From Butyrivibrio sp. MC2013 (GTDB taxonomy: Bacteria > Bacillota > Clostridia > Lachnospirales > Lachnospiraceae): a stretch of 64,000 bases of DNA. The position numbers and the translations under genes were made by a program. Location of the stretch: positions 124,001 to 188,000 of the forward strand of contig NZ_AUKE01000005.1 in assembly GCF_000424585.1 (NCBI RefSeq), in the 5' to 3' direction. Shown piece after piece: positions 34,054 to 42,606 of this stretch. The notes beneath the pieces were generated by a model. It saw only the letters and a program-made list of their open reading frames with translations, was not told the DNA's origin and did not search any database. The stretch's first letter is position 1; every line of letters begins with the position of its first letter.

Positions 34054-36318
34054 TCAAAGAGATTCGTGGCAGGTACGTGCAATAACGTCAAGCTGCTGCT
34101 CTTTGGTCAGGTTGATAAACTTAACTGCATATCCTGATACACGGATAGTGAAATTAGCATATTCAGGCTTATCGGGATGCTCCATAGCATCGATGAGCTT
34201 CTCACGACCGAATACGTTTACATTGAGGTGGTGTGCACCCTTCTCAAAATAGCCGTCCAGAACATTAACCAGTCTCTCAGCTCTCTCCTTGTCATTGTGG
34301 CCAAGAGCAGAAGGATTCATGGTCTGAGTATTGGAGATACCATCAAGTGACCACTCATATGGAACCTTGGCAACTGAGTTAAGAGATGCCAGAAGTCCGT
34401 TCTCCTCTGCGCCGTAGCTGGGTGATGCTCCGGGAGCAAAAGATGTATATGCAGCACGTCCATCAGGTGTAGCACCGGTTGCCTTACCATAAACAACGTT
34501 GGAAGTAATGGTAAGGATGGATGTGGTAGGCTCTGAATCACGGTATGTGTGATGCTTTCTGATCTTGGTCATGAAAGTCTTAAGGAGCCATACACCGATC
34601 TCATCAGCTCTGTCATCATCGTTACCGTACTTAGGGAAGTCTCCCTCTACCTTGTAATCAACTGCCAGGCCGTTCTCATCACGGATCACGCGAACCTTGG
34701 CATATTTAATAGCTGACAGTGAATCGATAACGTGTGAGAAGCCTGCGATACCTGTAGCAAAGGTACGTCTTACATCTGTATCGATAAGAGCCATCTCAGC
34801 TGCTTCATAATAGTATTTATCATGCATGTACTGGATCAGGTTCAGGATGTTCACATAGAGTCCTGCCAGCCAGTCAAGCATCAGATCGTACTTTGCGATC
34901 ACTTCATCATAGTCCAGATACTCAGAAGTGATAGGAGCATATGCGGGACCTACCTGCATGTGCTTGCCGCTCTTATCTGTGAACTTCTCATCCACACCAC
35001 CATTGATAGCATAGAGAAGTGCCTTGGCAAGGTTAGCTCTTGCTCCGAAGAACTGCATCTCCTTACCTGTCTGTGTAGCGGATACGCAGCAGCAGATGCT
35101 GTAGTCATCGCCCCATACAGGACGCATAACATCGTCGTTCTCATACTGTATAGAGGATGTCAGTACAGAGATGCGAGCTGCATACTTCTTGAAGTTAAGA
35201 GGCAGTCTCTTGGAATAAAGAACTGTCAGGTTGGGTTCGGGAGCAGGTCCCATGTTCTCCAGGGTGTGAAGGAAACGATAGTCATTCTTGGTGATCATAT
35301 GACGGCCGTCTCCGCCCAGGCCTGCAACCTCAAGAGTAGCCCATACAGGATCTCCTGAGAAAAGGTTGTTGTATGAAGGGATACGTGCAAACTTGACCAT
35401 ACGCAGCTTCATAACAAAGTGATCGATAAGCTCCTGAGCCTCAGCCTCTGTAAGTGTGCCTTCATTCAGGTCACGCTGGATATAGATATCAAGGAAAGTA
35501 GATACGCGGCCTACTGACATAGCTGCGCCGTTCTGGGTCTTGATAGCTGCCAGGTATCCAAAGTACATCCACTGAACAGCTTCCTTTGCATTGCTTGCAG
35601 GAGCACTGATGTCATAACCGTATACCTTGGCCATCTCCTTCATGCCCTTAAGAGCACGAATCTGTTCTGAGATCTCTTCTCTCTGACGGATAACATTATC
35701 TGTCATAGTGCCATCGCCGCAATTGTTATAATCATCAACCTTCTTGGCAATGAGATGGTCGATACCATAAAGAGCTACTCTTCTGTAATCGCCTACAATT
35801 CTTCCACGTCCGTATGTATCCGGAAGACCTGTTACGATATGGCTGTGGCGAGCTGCTCTCATCTCAGGAGTGTATGCATCAAATACTGCCTGGTTGTGTG
35901 TCTTGTGATATTCTGTAAAGATCTTGTGGAACTTGGGATTAACCTCATAACCGTATGTAGATGCAGCTTCTTCTGCCATCTTGATACCGCCGTAAGGCAT
36001 GAAAGCTCTCTTAAGAGGCTTGTCTGTCTGAAGACCTACGATCTGTTCCAGATCCTTGGTCTCTTCATCGATATATCCGGGTCCGTAAGCAGTAAGTCCC
36101 GATACGATCTCTGTCTCGCACTCCAGTACTCCGCCCTTTTCTCTCTCCATCTTCTGGAGCTGCTGAAGCTTGTCCCAGAGAACATTTGTAGCATTAGTGG
36201 GCTCAGCCAGGAAGGACTCATCGCCTTCATACTGAGTGTAGTTGAGCTGGATGAAATCTCTGACATTGATGTCACCGATCCAGTGTCCGGGATTAAAACT
36301 GCGCCATTCTTTTTTCAT
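34054..36318 (-). CDS. pflB: Formate C-acetyltransferase (pyruvate formate-lyase)
   Basis: About 754 residues from ATG 36318 ([13 protein letters not shown]), directly behind GGAGG at 5 bases. The catalytic cysteine pair lies in [15 protein letters not shown], and the glycyl-radical loop RVSGYAV sits 25 residues from the C-terminus. The enzyme converts pyruvate and CoA to acetyl-CoA and formate in the cytoplasm and is the central reaction of mixed-acid fermentation. It has a strong promoter at 36401-36430, an inverted repeat in its leader and a terminator after it, so it can be expressed alone at a high level. The AAA+ gene upstream ends in its own terminator. Size and motifs are those of a true PFL, not of a diol-dehydratase-type relative. 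Confidence 0.97.
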   Translation of the reverse strand: MKKEWRSFNPGHWIGDINVRDFIQLNYTQYEGDESFLAEPTNATNVLWDKLQQLQKMEREKGGVLECETEIVSGLTAYGPGYIDEETKDLEQIVGLQTDKPLKRAFMPYGGIKMAEEAASTYGYEVNPKFHKIFTEYHKTHNQAVFDAYTPEMRAARHSHIVTGLPDTYGRGRIVGDYRRVALYGIDHLIAKKVDDYNNCGDGTMTDNVIRQREEISEQIRALKGMKEMAKVYGYDISAPASNAKEAVQWMYFGYLAAIKTQNGAAMSVGRVSTFLDIYIQRDLNEGTLTEAEAQELIDHFVMKLRMVKFARIPSYNNLFSGDPVWATLEVAGLGGDGRHMITKNDYRFLHTLENMGPAPEPNLTVLYSKRLPLNFKKYAARISVLTSSIQYENDDVMRPVWGDDYSICCCVSATQTGKEMQFFGARANLAKALLYAINGGVDEKFTDKSGKHMQVGPAYAPITSEYLDYDEVIAKYDLMLDWLAGLYVNILNLIQYMHDKYYYEAAEMALIDTDVRRTFATGIAGFSHVIDSLSAIKYAKVRVIRDENGLAVDYKVEGDFPKYGNDDDRADEIGVWLLKTFMTKIRKHHTYRDSEPTTSILTITSNVVYGKATGATPDGRAAYTSFAPGASPSYGAEENGLLASLNSVAKVPYEWSLDGISNTQTMNPSALGHNDKERAERLVNVLDGYFEKGAHHLNVNVFGREKLIDAMEHPDKPEYANFTIRVSGYAVKFINLTKEQQLDVIARTCHESL

Positions 36319-36353
36319 TCTTACCTCCATATTGAGCATCTGGCTCTATATAA

Positions 36354-36378
36354 AAACACGTTATATCTTTTCGTGTTT
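36354..36378. promoter_or_regulatory. Inverted repeat in the pflB leader
   Basis: AAACACG (36354-36360) and CGTGTTT (36372-36378) are perfect 7-base arms separated by 11 bases. They lie just downstream of the predicted pflB start point, so this is either an operator or a leader hairpin. No known regulator consensus was matched. Confidence 0.5.
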
Positions 36379-36400
36379 CCAAACCAAAACTGCCGCGGAT

Positions 36401-36430
36401 AATATATCACGCGTATATAAACAGTGTCAA
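36401..36430 (-). promoter_or_regulatory. Promoter of pflB
   Basis: TTGACA (36430-36425), 18 bases, TATATT (36406-36401) on the minus strand. The -35 box is a perfect consensus. Transcription would begin near 36394, giving a leader of about 75 bases. Confidence 0.75.
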
Positions 36431-36499
36431 TTATAAGACCCTACAAACTTACCAACTTTTCGCAATAATAACAAGCAATTTGCACAAATAACCAAAAGA

Positions 36500-36554
36500 T
36501 AAAAAAATCCAAAAGCCTTGTCCCACAGTATTTGTAAGACATAGGCTCTTGGAT
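36500..36554 (-). terminator. Intrinsic terminator of the second AAA+ gene
   Basis: A long stem (36507-36522 with 36538-36554, one mismatch and one bulge, arms ATCCAAAAGCCT and AGGCTCTTGGAT) and a 15-base loop are followed on the minus strand by seven T. It lies about 45 bases beyond the stop. Confidence 0.85.
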
Positions 36555-36600
36555 CCTTTTGGATGCGCTGCATCCGTATATAATAATTTTTCTCTGTTAT

Positions 36601-37779
36601 TTACTCCTCCGGGCTGTCAGAAGCTGCAGTCTTATCAAAAAGATCATCACTTGTCAGCTTCATCATATCCTCGGGTGCAGGGTTCTCCATGGAGGCTATC
36701 CTGCTCGCCTGATTGGTTATGATCTCTTCAAAGATATTACGGACTTCACGTGCATTGGCAAAATTATCAGGATTTGCCAGCATGCGGGCCATGATCATTT
36801 CCCTGACATGATTTCTGGCATCATCGTCTATTGTATAGTCGTATTTACTACAGTTCATATCAAAAATGGACATTAGTTCGTCTGTAGAATAATCAGGAAA
36901 CTCTATATACTTGTTAAAGCGGCTCTTGAGACCCGGATTGGAATTTATGAATTTCTCCATAGGTCCTGTATAGCCTGCCACAATGACCACCAGGTCATCC
37001 CTGTGATCCTCCATGGCTTTCAGGATTGTATCTATAGCTTCCTGACCAAAGGCGTCGTCCTTTTGAGCCAGGGCATAGGCTTCATCTATGAAGAGGACGC
37101 CTCCCATAGCCTTTCCTATCATTTCCTGGGTCTTGATGGCTGTTTGTCCAACATAGCCTGCTACCAGACCGGACCTGTCTGTCTCTATAAGCTGACCGCC
37201 TGACAGGACACCTATCTGCTTATAGAGCTTTGCAATGATCCTGGCTACAGTAGTCTTACCTGTTCCGGGATTACCTGTAAATACAAGGTGAAGTGACACT
37301 GGAACAGATTTAAGTCCCGCATCCTGTCTGGACTTCTGGACTTTTACAAAAGCAGTGAGTTCTTTGACATCAGCCTTGATCTTCTCAAGTCCTATAAGCT
37401 TGTCCAGTGTCTCCATGGGATCTTCTTCAGGTTCCTTGGGACGGGCAGCTTCCTGCTCCTCTTCTTCTGCTTTCTCCTCTTTACTGCCTGTATTGATATC
37501 CTTTATGGATGATATTCCCTCGCCGGGAGCAGTGCCCACCTTCCTGTTGAATTCATCAAGAGCCGCTTTGGCATCCTCAAGAGGATCTGCAGGGCCGGTC
37601 ATTTCGACGCCCTTGGATGATAGGCCATCTCCAAAGGTAAGAGGTCCGTTTTCTGAGTGATCCTCTTTTGAGGATGAGGGCTTGCCTCCGCCAAAAAAGT
37701 CTCCATAAACGTCTCCAAGAAGATTTCTCTGCATATTTTGGATCTGATCCAGTATCTCTTCGCTTCTGTCTTTCTTCAC
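36601..37779 (-). CDS. CbbX/SpoVK-type AAA+ ATPase
   Basis: About 392 residues. A GTG start at 37779 (KKDRSEEILDQIQN follows) is chosen because AGAGGGGG lies just upstream. The first 120 residues are low in order, with Gly-rich and very acidic stretches. The AAA+ module has Walker A GNPGTGKTT (169-177), pore loop GYVGQTA (208-214), Walker B VLFIDEAY (227-234) and NSNPGLKSRFNKYIEF. The core is highly similar to the ATPase at 30293-31663, but the TerB-like domain is absent. It ends in a strong terminator before the pflB promoter. A protein-remodelling function is known for the family; the client here is unknown. Confidence 0.87.
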   Translation of the reverse strand: MKKDRSEEILDQIQNMQRNLLGDVYGDFFGGGKPSSSKEDHSENGPLTFGDGLSSKGVEMTGPADPLEDAKAALDEFNRKVGTAPGEGISSIKDINTGSKEEKAEEEEQEAARPKEPEEDPMETLDKLIGLEKIKADVKELTAFVKVQKSRQDAGLKSVPVSLHLVFTGNPGTGKTTVARIIAKLYKQIGVLSGGQLIETDRSGLVAGYVGQTAIKTQEMIGKAMGGVLFIDEAYALAQKDDAFGQEAIDTILKAMEDHRDDLVVIVAGYTGPMEKFINSNPGLKSRFNKYIEFPDYSTDELMSIFDMNCSKYDYTIDDDARNHVREMIMARMLANPDNFANAREVRNIFEEIITNQASRIASMENPAPEDMMKLTSDDLFDKTAASDSPEE

Positions 37780-37856
37780 AAGTCCCCCTCTGTGCATGGC
37801 ACAAACAATCCCTGATCGGTCATCTGTAGCAGCTTTTGCTATAGTCCGGTCTCATG

Positions 37857-38273
37857 TCAGATCTGGAAGATCATAAGAGACAGTTTGCCAAATATGATCT
37901 CTGTTATGATCATCTCATTTGCTTCTTTTTCAGCTGGGCTGATCTTTGTCAGCTCCGGCATACCAAGGATCTTTTCCTTGTAAACGAGAGCTTTGCCGCC
38001 CTTCTTTTCTTCCCTGATCATGCATCTGGCCTTGACCTTTAGATGCTTTAAAGTCCTGTAAGCTTCGCTCTCCCTGTCCATGTAATAAAAATGACTCTCC
38101 AGACTGGTAGAGCTATCTATGCCATCTATCAGATACTTTCTGATAATGGCTCCCAGCTTAAAAGGTATCAGTGGAGATTCAAGCAACTCATTATAACTGA
38201 GCCTGGAGCCTATATAATAGTGCTCCAGGTCCTGCATTACATATTTATAGTCCTGACTGTCGTATACTGTCAT
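37857..38273 (-). CDS. Hypothetical protein
   Basis: About 138 residues from ATG 38273 (MTVYDSQDYKYVMQD). I do not recognise it. The sequence is mixed helical and soluble, with YYIGSRLSYNELLESPLIPF near the start and a basic middle (RTLKHLKVKARCMIREEKKGG). There is no signal peptide or membrane span. The start is one base after the stop of the DUF1846 gene and lacks its own ribosome site, so translation is probably coupled to it. It is followed 77 bases later by the AAA+ gene in the same direction. Confidence 0.6.
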   Translation of the reverse strand: MTVYDSQDYKYVMQDLEHYYIGSRLSYNELLESPLIPFKLGAIIRKYLIDGIDSSTSLESHFYYMDRESEAYRTLKHLKVKARCMIREEKKGGKALVYKEKILGMPELTKISPAEKEANEMIITEIIFGKLSLMIFQI

Positions 38274-38274
38274 A

Positions 38275-39759
38275 TTACTTGTGATAGAGCTTCTGGCTCT
38301 CATAGTGTGCTTCACAGGTCAGATTGATGCCCAGCTTCTTGAACACATTCTCATCTACCTGAGAAAGGATAACTGATGAATGAGCTTCCAGGCCATGGAG
38401 CATAGGCACACATTCCAGAGCCTTGCGGGAGTCCTCATTATTGACTGCTGTAACAGACAGTGCGATCAGTATCTCATTAAGGTGCAGAAGCGATGAATTG
38501 TCCTTAAGGCAGTCACACTTCATCTTCATGATAGGCTCTATGAAGTCAGCGGGGATCAGCTGTACTTCATCGCTGATACCTGCCAGATATTTAAGTGCAT
38601 TAAGGAGCAGAGCAGATGAAGCGCCCAGAAGGGGGCTGGTCCTGCCTGTCAGGATCTTGCCATCTGCCATTTCCATTGCAGCTGCAGGATTACCTGTCTG
38701 CTCGGCTTTGATATTGGCAGCTGATACCACCGGTCTGTCTGCTGTGGATATGCCTGCCTTCTTCATGAGCAGCTCTATCTTGCGCACAGGTTCAGGGCCT
38801 GCATTGCCCTTTCTAAGCTCGCACTGAGCTGCGTAGAATCTTCTGATTATCTCCTGATTAGCTGCAGCTCTTACTATCTCATCGTCAAAGATACATTTAC
38901 CGGCCATATTAACGCCCATGTCTGTAGGAGACTTGTAGGGTGAAGTACCGGAAATCTTCTCAAACATAGCATTCAGGACAGGGAATACTTCAATGTCCCT
39001 GTTATAGTTTACAGTAGTCTCTCCATATGCTTCCAGATGGAAGGGATCGATCATGTTCACATCATCCAGGTCTGCTGTAGCAGCTTCGTATGCAAGATTA
39101 ACAGGATGATTAAGAGGCAGGTTCCAGATAGGGAAGGTCTCAAACTTGGCATAGCCTGCCTTTATGCCTCTCTTATTCTCATGATAGAGCTGAGACAGAC
39201 ATGTAGCCATCTTACCACTTCCGGGACCGGGAGCAGTGATCACCACAAGGGGATGAGTAGTTTCGATATAATCATTACGTCCAAAGCCCTCATCACTTAC
39301 TATAAGAGATATATCTGAAGGATAGTTCTCTATTGGATAGTGACGATATACCTTAAGCCCCAGGGTCTTGAGCTTCTTTTCATAGGCAATGGCTGAAGGC
39401 TGCTCTGCAAAGCGGGTCAATACTACAGAACCCACATACAGTCCCTCTTCACGAAAAGCATCAACAAGGCGCAGCAGGTCCATGTCGTAGGTAATGCCCA
39501 GATCGCCTCTGACCTTATTCTTTTCTATATCCGCAGCATTGATAGCTATGACTATCTCTGCCTGGTCTCTAAGCTCCTTGAGCATATTGATCTTGGAATC
39601 AGGCTGAAAACCGGGCAGTACTCTTGATGCATGGTAATCATCAAAAAGCTTGCCTCCAAATTCCATGTAGAGCTTACCGCCAAACTCACCGATCCTGCTG
39701 CGGATCTGCTCTGACTGCATTTTTAAATACTGATCATTATCAAAACCTACCTTAAACAC
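38275..39759 (-). CDS. DUF1846 family protein
   Basis: 494 residues, matching the DUF1846 family in length and features: KVGFDNDQYLKMQSEQI at the start, FGGKLFDDYHASRVLPGF, and VVITAPGPGSGKMATCLSQL, which looks like a nucleotide-binding loop. The family occurs widely in Firmicutes, has known structures but no settled function, and is cytosolic. The start is GTG 39759, strongly supported by GGGAGG. A TATAAT (39802-39797) and a TGTAA/TTACA inverted repeat (39783-39796) upstream mark a probable promoter and operator. The next gene overlaps its stop almost directly. Confidence 0.88.
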   Translation of the reverse strand: MFKVGFDNDQYLKMQSEQIRSRIGEFGGKLYMEFGGKLFDDYHASRVLPGFQPDSKINMLKELRDQAEIVIAINAADIEKNKVRGDLGITYDMDLLRLVDAFREEGLYVGSVVLTRFAEQPSAIAYEKKLKTLGLKVYRHYPIENYPSDISLIVSDEGFGRNDYIETTHPLVVITAPGPGSGKMATCLSQLYHENKRGIKAGYAKFETFPIWNLPLNHPVNLAYEAATADLDDVNMIDPFHLEAYGETTVNYNRDIEVFPVLNAMFEKISGTSPYKSPTDMGVNMAGKCIFDDEIVRAAANQEIIRRFYAAQCELRKGNAGPEPVRKIELLMKKAGISTADRPVVSAANIKAEQTGNPAAAMEMADGKILTGRTSPLLGASSALLLNALKYLAGISDEVQLIPADFIEPIMKMKCDCLKDNSSLLHLNEILIALSVTAVNNEDSRKALECVPMLHGLEAHSSVILSQVDENVFKKLGINLTCEAHYESQKLYHK

Positions 39760-39853
39760 CGACTGCCTCCCTGAATTATTACTGTAACTGTTTACAATTA
39801 TATTCTTTGCTTTTTTACGGAGTTAATTTTATCAGATTCTGAAGCTATGACAA

Positions 39854-39891
39854 GCCCCCGTTTACAGATATTTGTAATCCGAAACGAGGGC
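39854..39891 (-). terminator. Possible terminator after the DUF4349 lipoprotein gene
   Basis: GCCC and CGTTT (39854-39863) pair with AAACG and GGGC (39882-39891) around one mismatch. The sequence after the stem on the minus strand is not T-rich, so termination may be weak or factor-assisted. Confidence 0.4.
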
Positions 39892-39908
39892 GCCAGTTTC
39901 AAACTATA

Positions 39909-41042
39909 TCAGCTGCTTTGACCATCTGCCGGGCCCTGATCGGGCATATTTGCCGGGCCGGTCTGATCTGCTCCTTGCATCTGTCCTGTAGGATAATTCA
40001 TAGTCGGCATAGCATTGACCTGGGGGTTCATTACAGGAGCTGCCTGCTGCAAGGTGCCCGGAGCAGGCATAATATTTCTCTGCTTCCTGGCTGCCCTTTT
40101 GACGATCAGCCTGATGATCAAAAATACAATGAGGCCAAATATAATGAGCAGGATGAAGATAGGCAGATTTACTACCAGGAAGATAGCCAGTTCCTTAAAG
40201 AAATAACCTATTCCAACCACATTGTCCATAAAGCCCTGGCCCATGCGCTCAAGGGTTGTAAGCTCTCTTGTGACTGTGAGCTCTTCTTCCTTTTTCTCTG
40301 ATATGGACATGTTGACAGTGCTGTAGTCCACCTGGTTATCCATGGTGCGGAGCCTTGACTCAATGGAATTGAGCTGATAACGGACATCTGTCAGCTGGCT
40401 CTGGATAGCCATGATGTCTTCCATAGTCTCAGCCTTTTCCATAAGGCTCTTAAGCGCTGCTTCCTCGGTCTGCAGTGCCTCCTTATGAGCCTTGGTGTCA
40501 TAATATTCAAGGGTAACATCCTGTACGTTACTGGAGTTACGTGTTATATTTATCCCTTTTTCTATATCATCAAGAAAGTTATTGAGCTTCTTTTCAGGTA
40601 TCCTGATGGTAAAATCAGCACTGCGAAGATCCACATACCTGCCATTATAGTAGTTGTTGGATACATATACATTGCTGCTCTCAATATAGCCGCCCAGCTC
40701 ATTTGTCTTGGTGTTTATTTTTTCAAGAGTGGCATCAAAATCTGTTGTCTCGCCGTCTATATAAACATTGGTGATCAGCTTTCTGGAATTATCCGCTTTC
40801 TGAGTGCTGCCGCTGTCATCAGCAGTTTTGGCTTCCGCATAGCTCTCATCATATTCCTCCGCTTCCATATCAGCAGATTCATATCCGTTATATGCATCAA
40901 AACCATAAGCCGCTTCCTCGGCCATCGGGGCTTCAGCAGCAGACTCGCCTTTAGAATAAGACGATGACGCACTCCCACAAGCGCTAAGAGATAATGCTGC
41001 AGATAAGATAACAAAACATGAGATCATTTTTTTCTTTATCAT
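39909..41042 (-). CDS. DUF4349 domain lipoprotein
   Basis: 377 residues. It has a lipoprotein signal (FVILSAALSLSACGS, with the lipobox Cys22), a Ser/Ala/Glu-rich linker, and the DUF4349 domain (about 85-300) with KLITNVYIDGETTDF and a coiled-coil (ALQTEEAALKSLMEKAETMEDIMAIQSQL). A single C-terminal membrane span (about 285-310) is followed by a basic segment and a Pro/Gln/Met-rich cytoplasmic tail. Membrane-bound DUF4349 proteins have no clear function. ATG 41042 follows AAAGGAGG perfectly. It seems to be transcribed alone. Confidence 0.87.
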   Translation of the reverse strand: MIKKKMISCFVILSAALSLSACGSASSSYSKGESAAEAPMAEEAAYGFDAYNGYESADMEAEEYDESYAEAKTADDSGSTQKADNSRKLITNVYIDGETTDFDATLEKINTKTNELGGYIESSNVYVSNNYYNGRYVDLRSADFTIRIPEKKLNNFLDDIEKGINITRNSSNVQDVTLEYYDTKAHKEALQTEEAALKSLMEKAETMEDIMAIQSQLTDVRYQLNSIESRLRTMDNQVDYSTVNMSISEKKEEELTVTRELTTLERMGQGFMDNVVGIGYFFKELAIFLVVNLPIFILLIIFGLIVFLIIRLIVKRAARKQRNIMPAPGTLQQAAPVMNPQVNAMPTMNYPTGQMQGADQTGPANMPDQGPADGQSS

Positions 41043-41144
41043 GAACGCCTCCTTTGTAAATCCTACTGAATATATAATACCAAAAATTCATTTGCGATGT
41101 GGGTGTCATAGAGAGTTTTTAACACCATTTCATATAATTATATC

Positions 41145-41172
41145 TAAACAGTATACCTTAACTATCCGATAG
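41145..41172 (+). promoter_or_regulatory. Sigma-28 (SigD/FliA)-type promoter of the chemotaxis receptor
   Basis: TAAA (41145-41148), 16 bases, TCCGATAG (41165-41172). The SigD consensus is TAAA, 14-16 bases, GCCGATAT. It lies about 95 bases upstream of the receptor start and fits regulation with the flagella. Confidence 0.65.
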
Positions 41173-41266
41173 ACTTATTGTAGCTTTTCTTTGCTATGCC
41201 CTTAAATTCCGTGTTCTACCATGATCCGCGGGCAAATTAAGGCAATCTCAATGCATGGAGGAATAT

Positions 41267-42589
41267 ATGAACCTTAATGGTATCATTTCAGCATCTCCCG
41301 AAGCCATGGCAGACAAGTCCGTCAGAGGCAAGGTATTCGTTGTCTTTAACAATCTTGTAGTCAGAGTACTGATCTGTTTTATAGGGATCATAGCGACCGT
41401 TGCCTTCATAGTGATGGGCATACGTTCTTCTAATACCATTCTCCTTGTACTGGGAGGGGTATCCTGCGCTATTGTGATCCTGGTATTTGCCACCAGCATC
41501 ATCTTCATGATCAAATCCTCAATGATACTGGCAGACAGCATAGTGATCCCGGTGGAAAGCGCTAACAAAGCTGCCAGGAGCATGGCTGAGGGCAGCTTTG
41601 ATATAGAGCTGGAATACAGGGGAAATGACGAACTGGGAGAACTTTCCCACAATGTACGCAAATCAGCCAGGACTATATCCGCTATCATCAGCGATCTGAG
41701 AGCTACTCTTGAGAGGATGGCTACAGGAGATTTCTCCTGCGGTACCAGACAGCCCCAGCTGTATATAGAAGATTATAAAGAGATCAAAGATGCTTTGGAT
41801 GATATATCTTTAAGGCTTTCAACTACACTATCCAAAGTCAGGGATTCCTCCTATGAGGTATCAAAGGGAGCTACGGATCTGTCCCAGGGAGCATCACTCC
41901 TGGCAGAAGGCGCCTCGGACCAGGCATCTGCCATTGATCAGCTCACCTACTCTGTAGATACCATGACAGAGCAGACCAGAAATGTGGCCATAGCAGCAGA
42001 GCAGACTGTAGAGATGGCGCTGAAGGTCAAAGAGGACGTAGATACCTCGGCAAGGAAGATGCATCTGGTAACAGATGCCATGACCAGGATCACAGAAGCA
42101 TCAAGGGAAATAGAGCTGGTCACCAACTCCATAGAAGCCATAGCCAAGCAGACCCAGCTCCTGGCACTCAATGCATCAATAGAAGCAGCAAGAGCAGGCG
42201 ATGCAGGCAAAGGCTTTGCAGTAGTTGCTGAAGAGATCAGCCAGCTGGCAACCCAGTCTACCGAAGCGGCCAAGAATACTCACCAGCTCATCAGCGATAC
42301 CATGGACGAGATTGAAAACGGTAACGCCGTAGTGGAAGAGACCAAGGCCGCCCTGGAGCAGGTAGTGGAATCTGTAAATGATGTATCCGAGATGATGAAC
42401 CAGTCCGGTATCATGGCTCAGGAGCAGGTAGACAATATGGATCTGCTCACAAACGGCATCAGCCAGATATCCGGAGTAGTAAAGAGCAACACCGAAACAG
42501 CCCAGCAGTCCAGCGCAGTATCCCAGCAGCTGGCCGGCGAGTCCGAAAGTCTGGAAAATCTACTGGAATCCTTCAGGGTCAGAAATTGA
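41267..42589 (+). CDS. Methyl-accepting chemotaxis protein without an extracellular sensor domain
   Basis: About 440 residues from ATG 41267, 5 bases behind GGAGG. Two membrane spans (about 25-50 and 58-82) are joined by only a few residues, so there is almost no external domain. A HAMP-like segment follows ([14 protein letters not shown]), then a long signalling coiled-coil whose tip ([20 protein letters not shown]) is the conserved CheA/CheW-binding hairpin. Ligand sensing must be through the membrane, the HAMP region, or a partner. No CheR-binding C-terminal pentapeptide is seen. The gene is alone on the plus strand behind a sigma-28-type promoter. Confidence 0.93.
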   Translation: MNLNGIISASPEAMADKSVRGKVFVVFNNLVVRVLICFIGIIATVAFIVMGIRSSNTILLVLGGVSCAIVILVFATSIIFMIKSSMILADSIVIPVESANKAARSMAEGSFDIELEYRGNDELGELSHNVRKSARTISAIISDLRATLERMATGDFSCGTRQPQLYIEDYKEIKDALDDISLRLSTTLSKVRDSSYEVSKGATDLSQGASLLAEGASDQASAIDQLTYSVDTMTEQTRNVAIAAEQTVEMALKVKEDVDTSARKMHLVTDAMTRITEASREIELVTNSIEAIAKQTQLLALNASIEAARAGDAGKGFAVVAEEISQLATQSTEAAKNTHQLISDTMDEIENGNAVVEETKAALEQVVESVNDVSEMMNQSGIMAQEQVDNMDLLTNGISQISGVVKSNTETAQQSSAVSQQLAGESESLENLLESFRVRN

Positions 42590-42606
42590 ATTCTGACCCT
42601 TTTATT
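42575..42606 (+). terminator. Intrinsic terminator overlapping the receptor stop codon
   Basis: A perfect 10-bp stem (42575-42584 with 42591-42600, AGGGTCAGAA) has the TGA stop of the chemotaxis gene inside its 6-base loop and is followed by TTTATTT. It also separates the convergent xylulokinase gene. Confidence 0.8.

Noticed and set aside
41101-41126. GGGTGTC...AACACC inverted repeat as another copy of the 30009 element
   Set aside because: Only the outer five to six bases resemble it, and the internal hairpins are missing.
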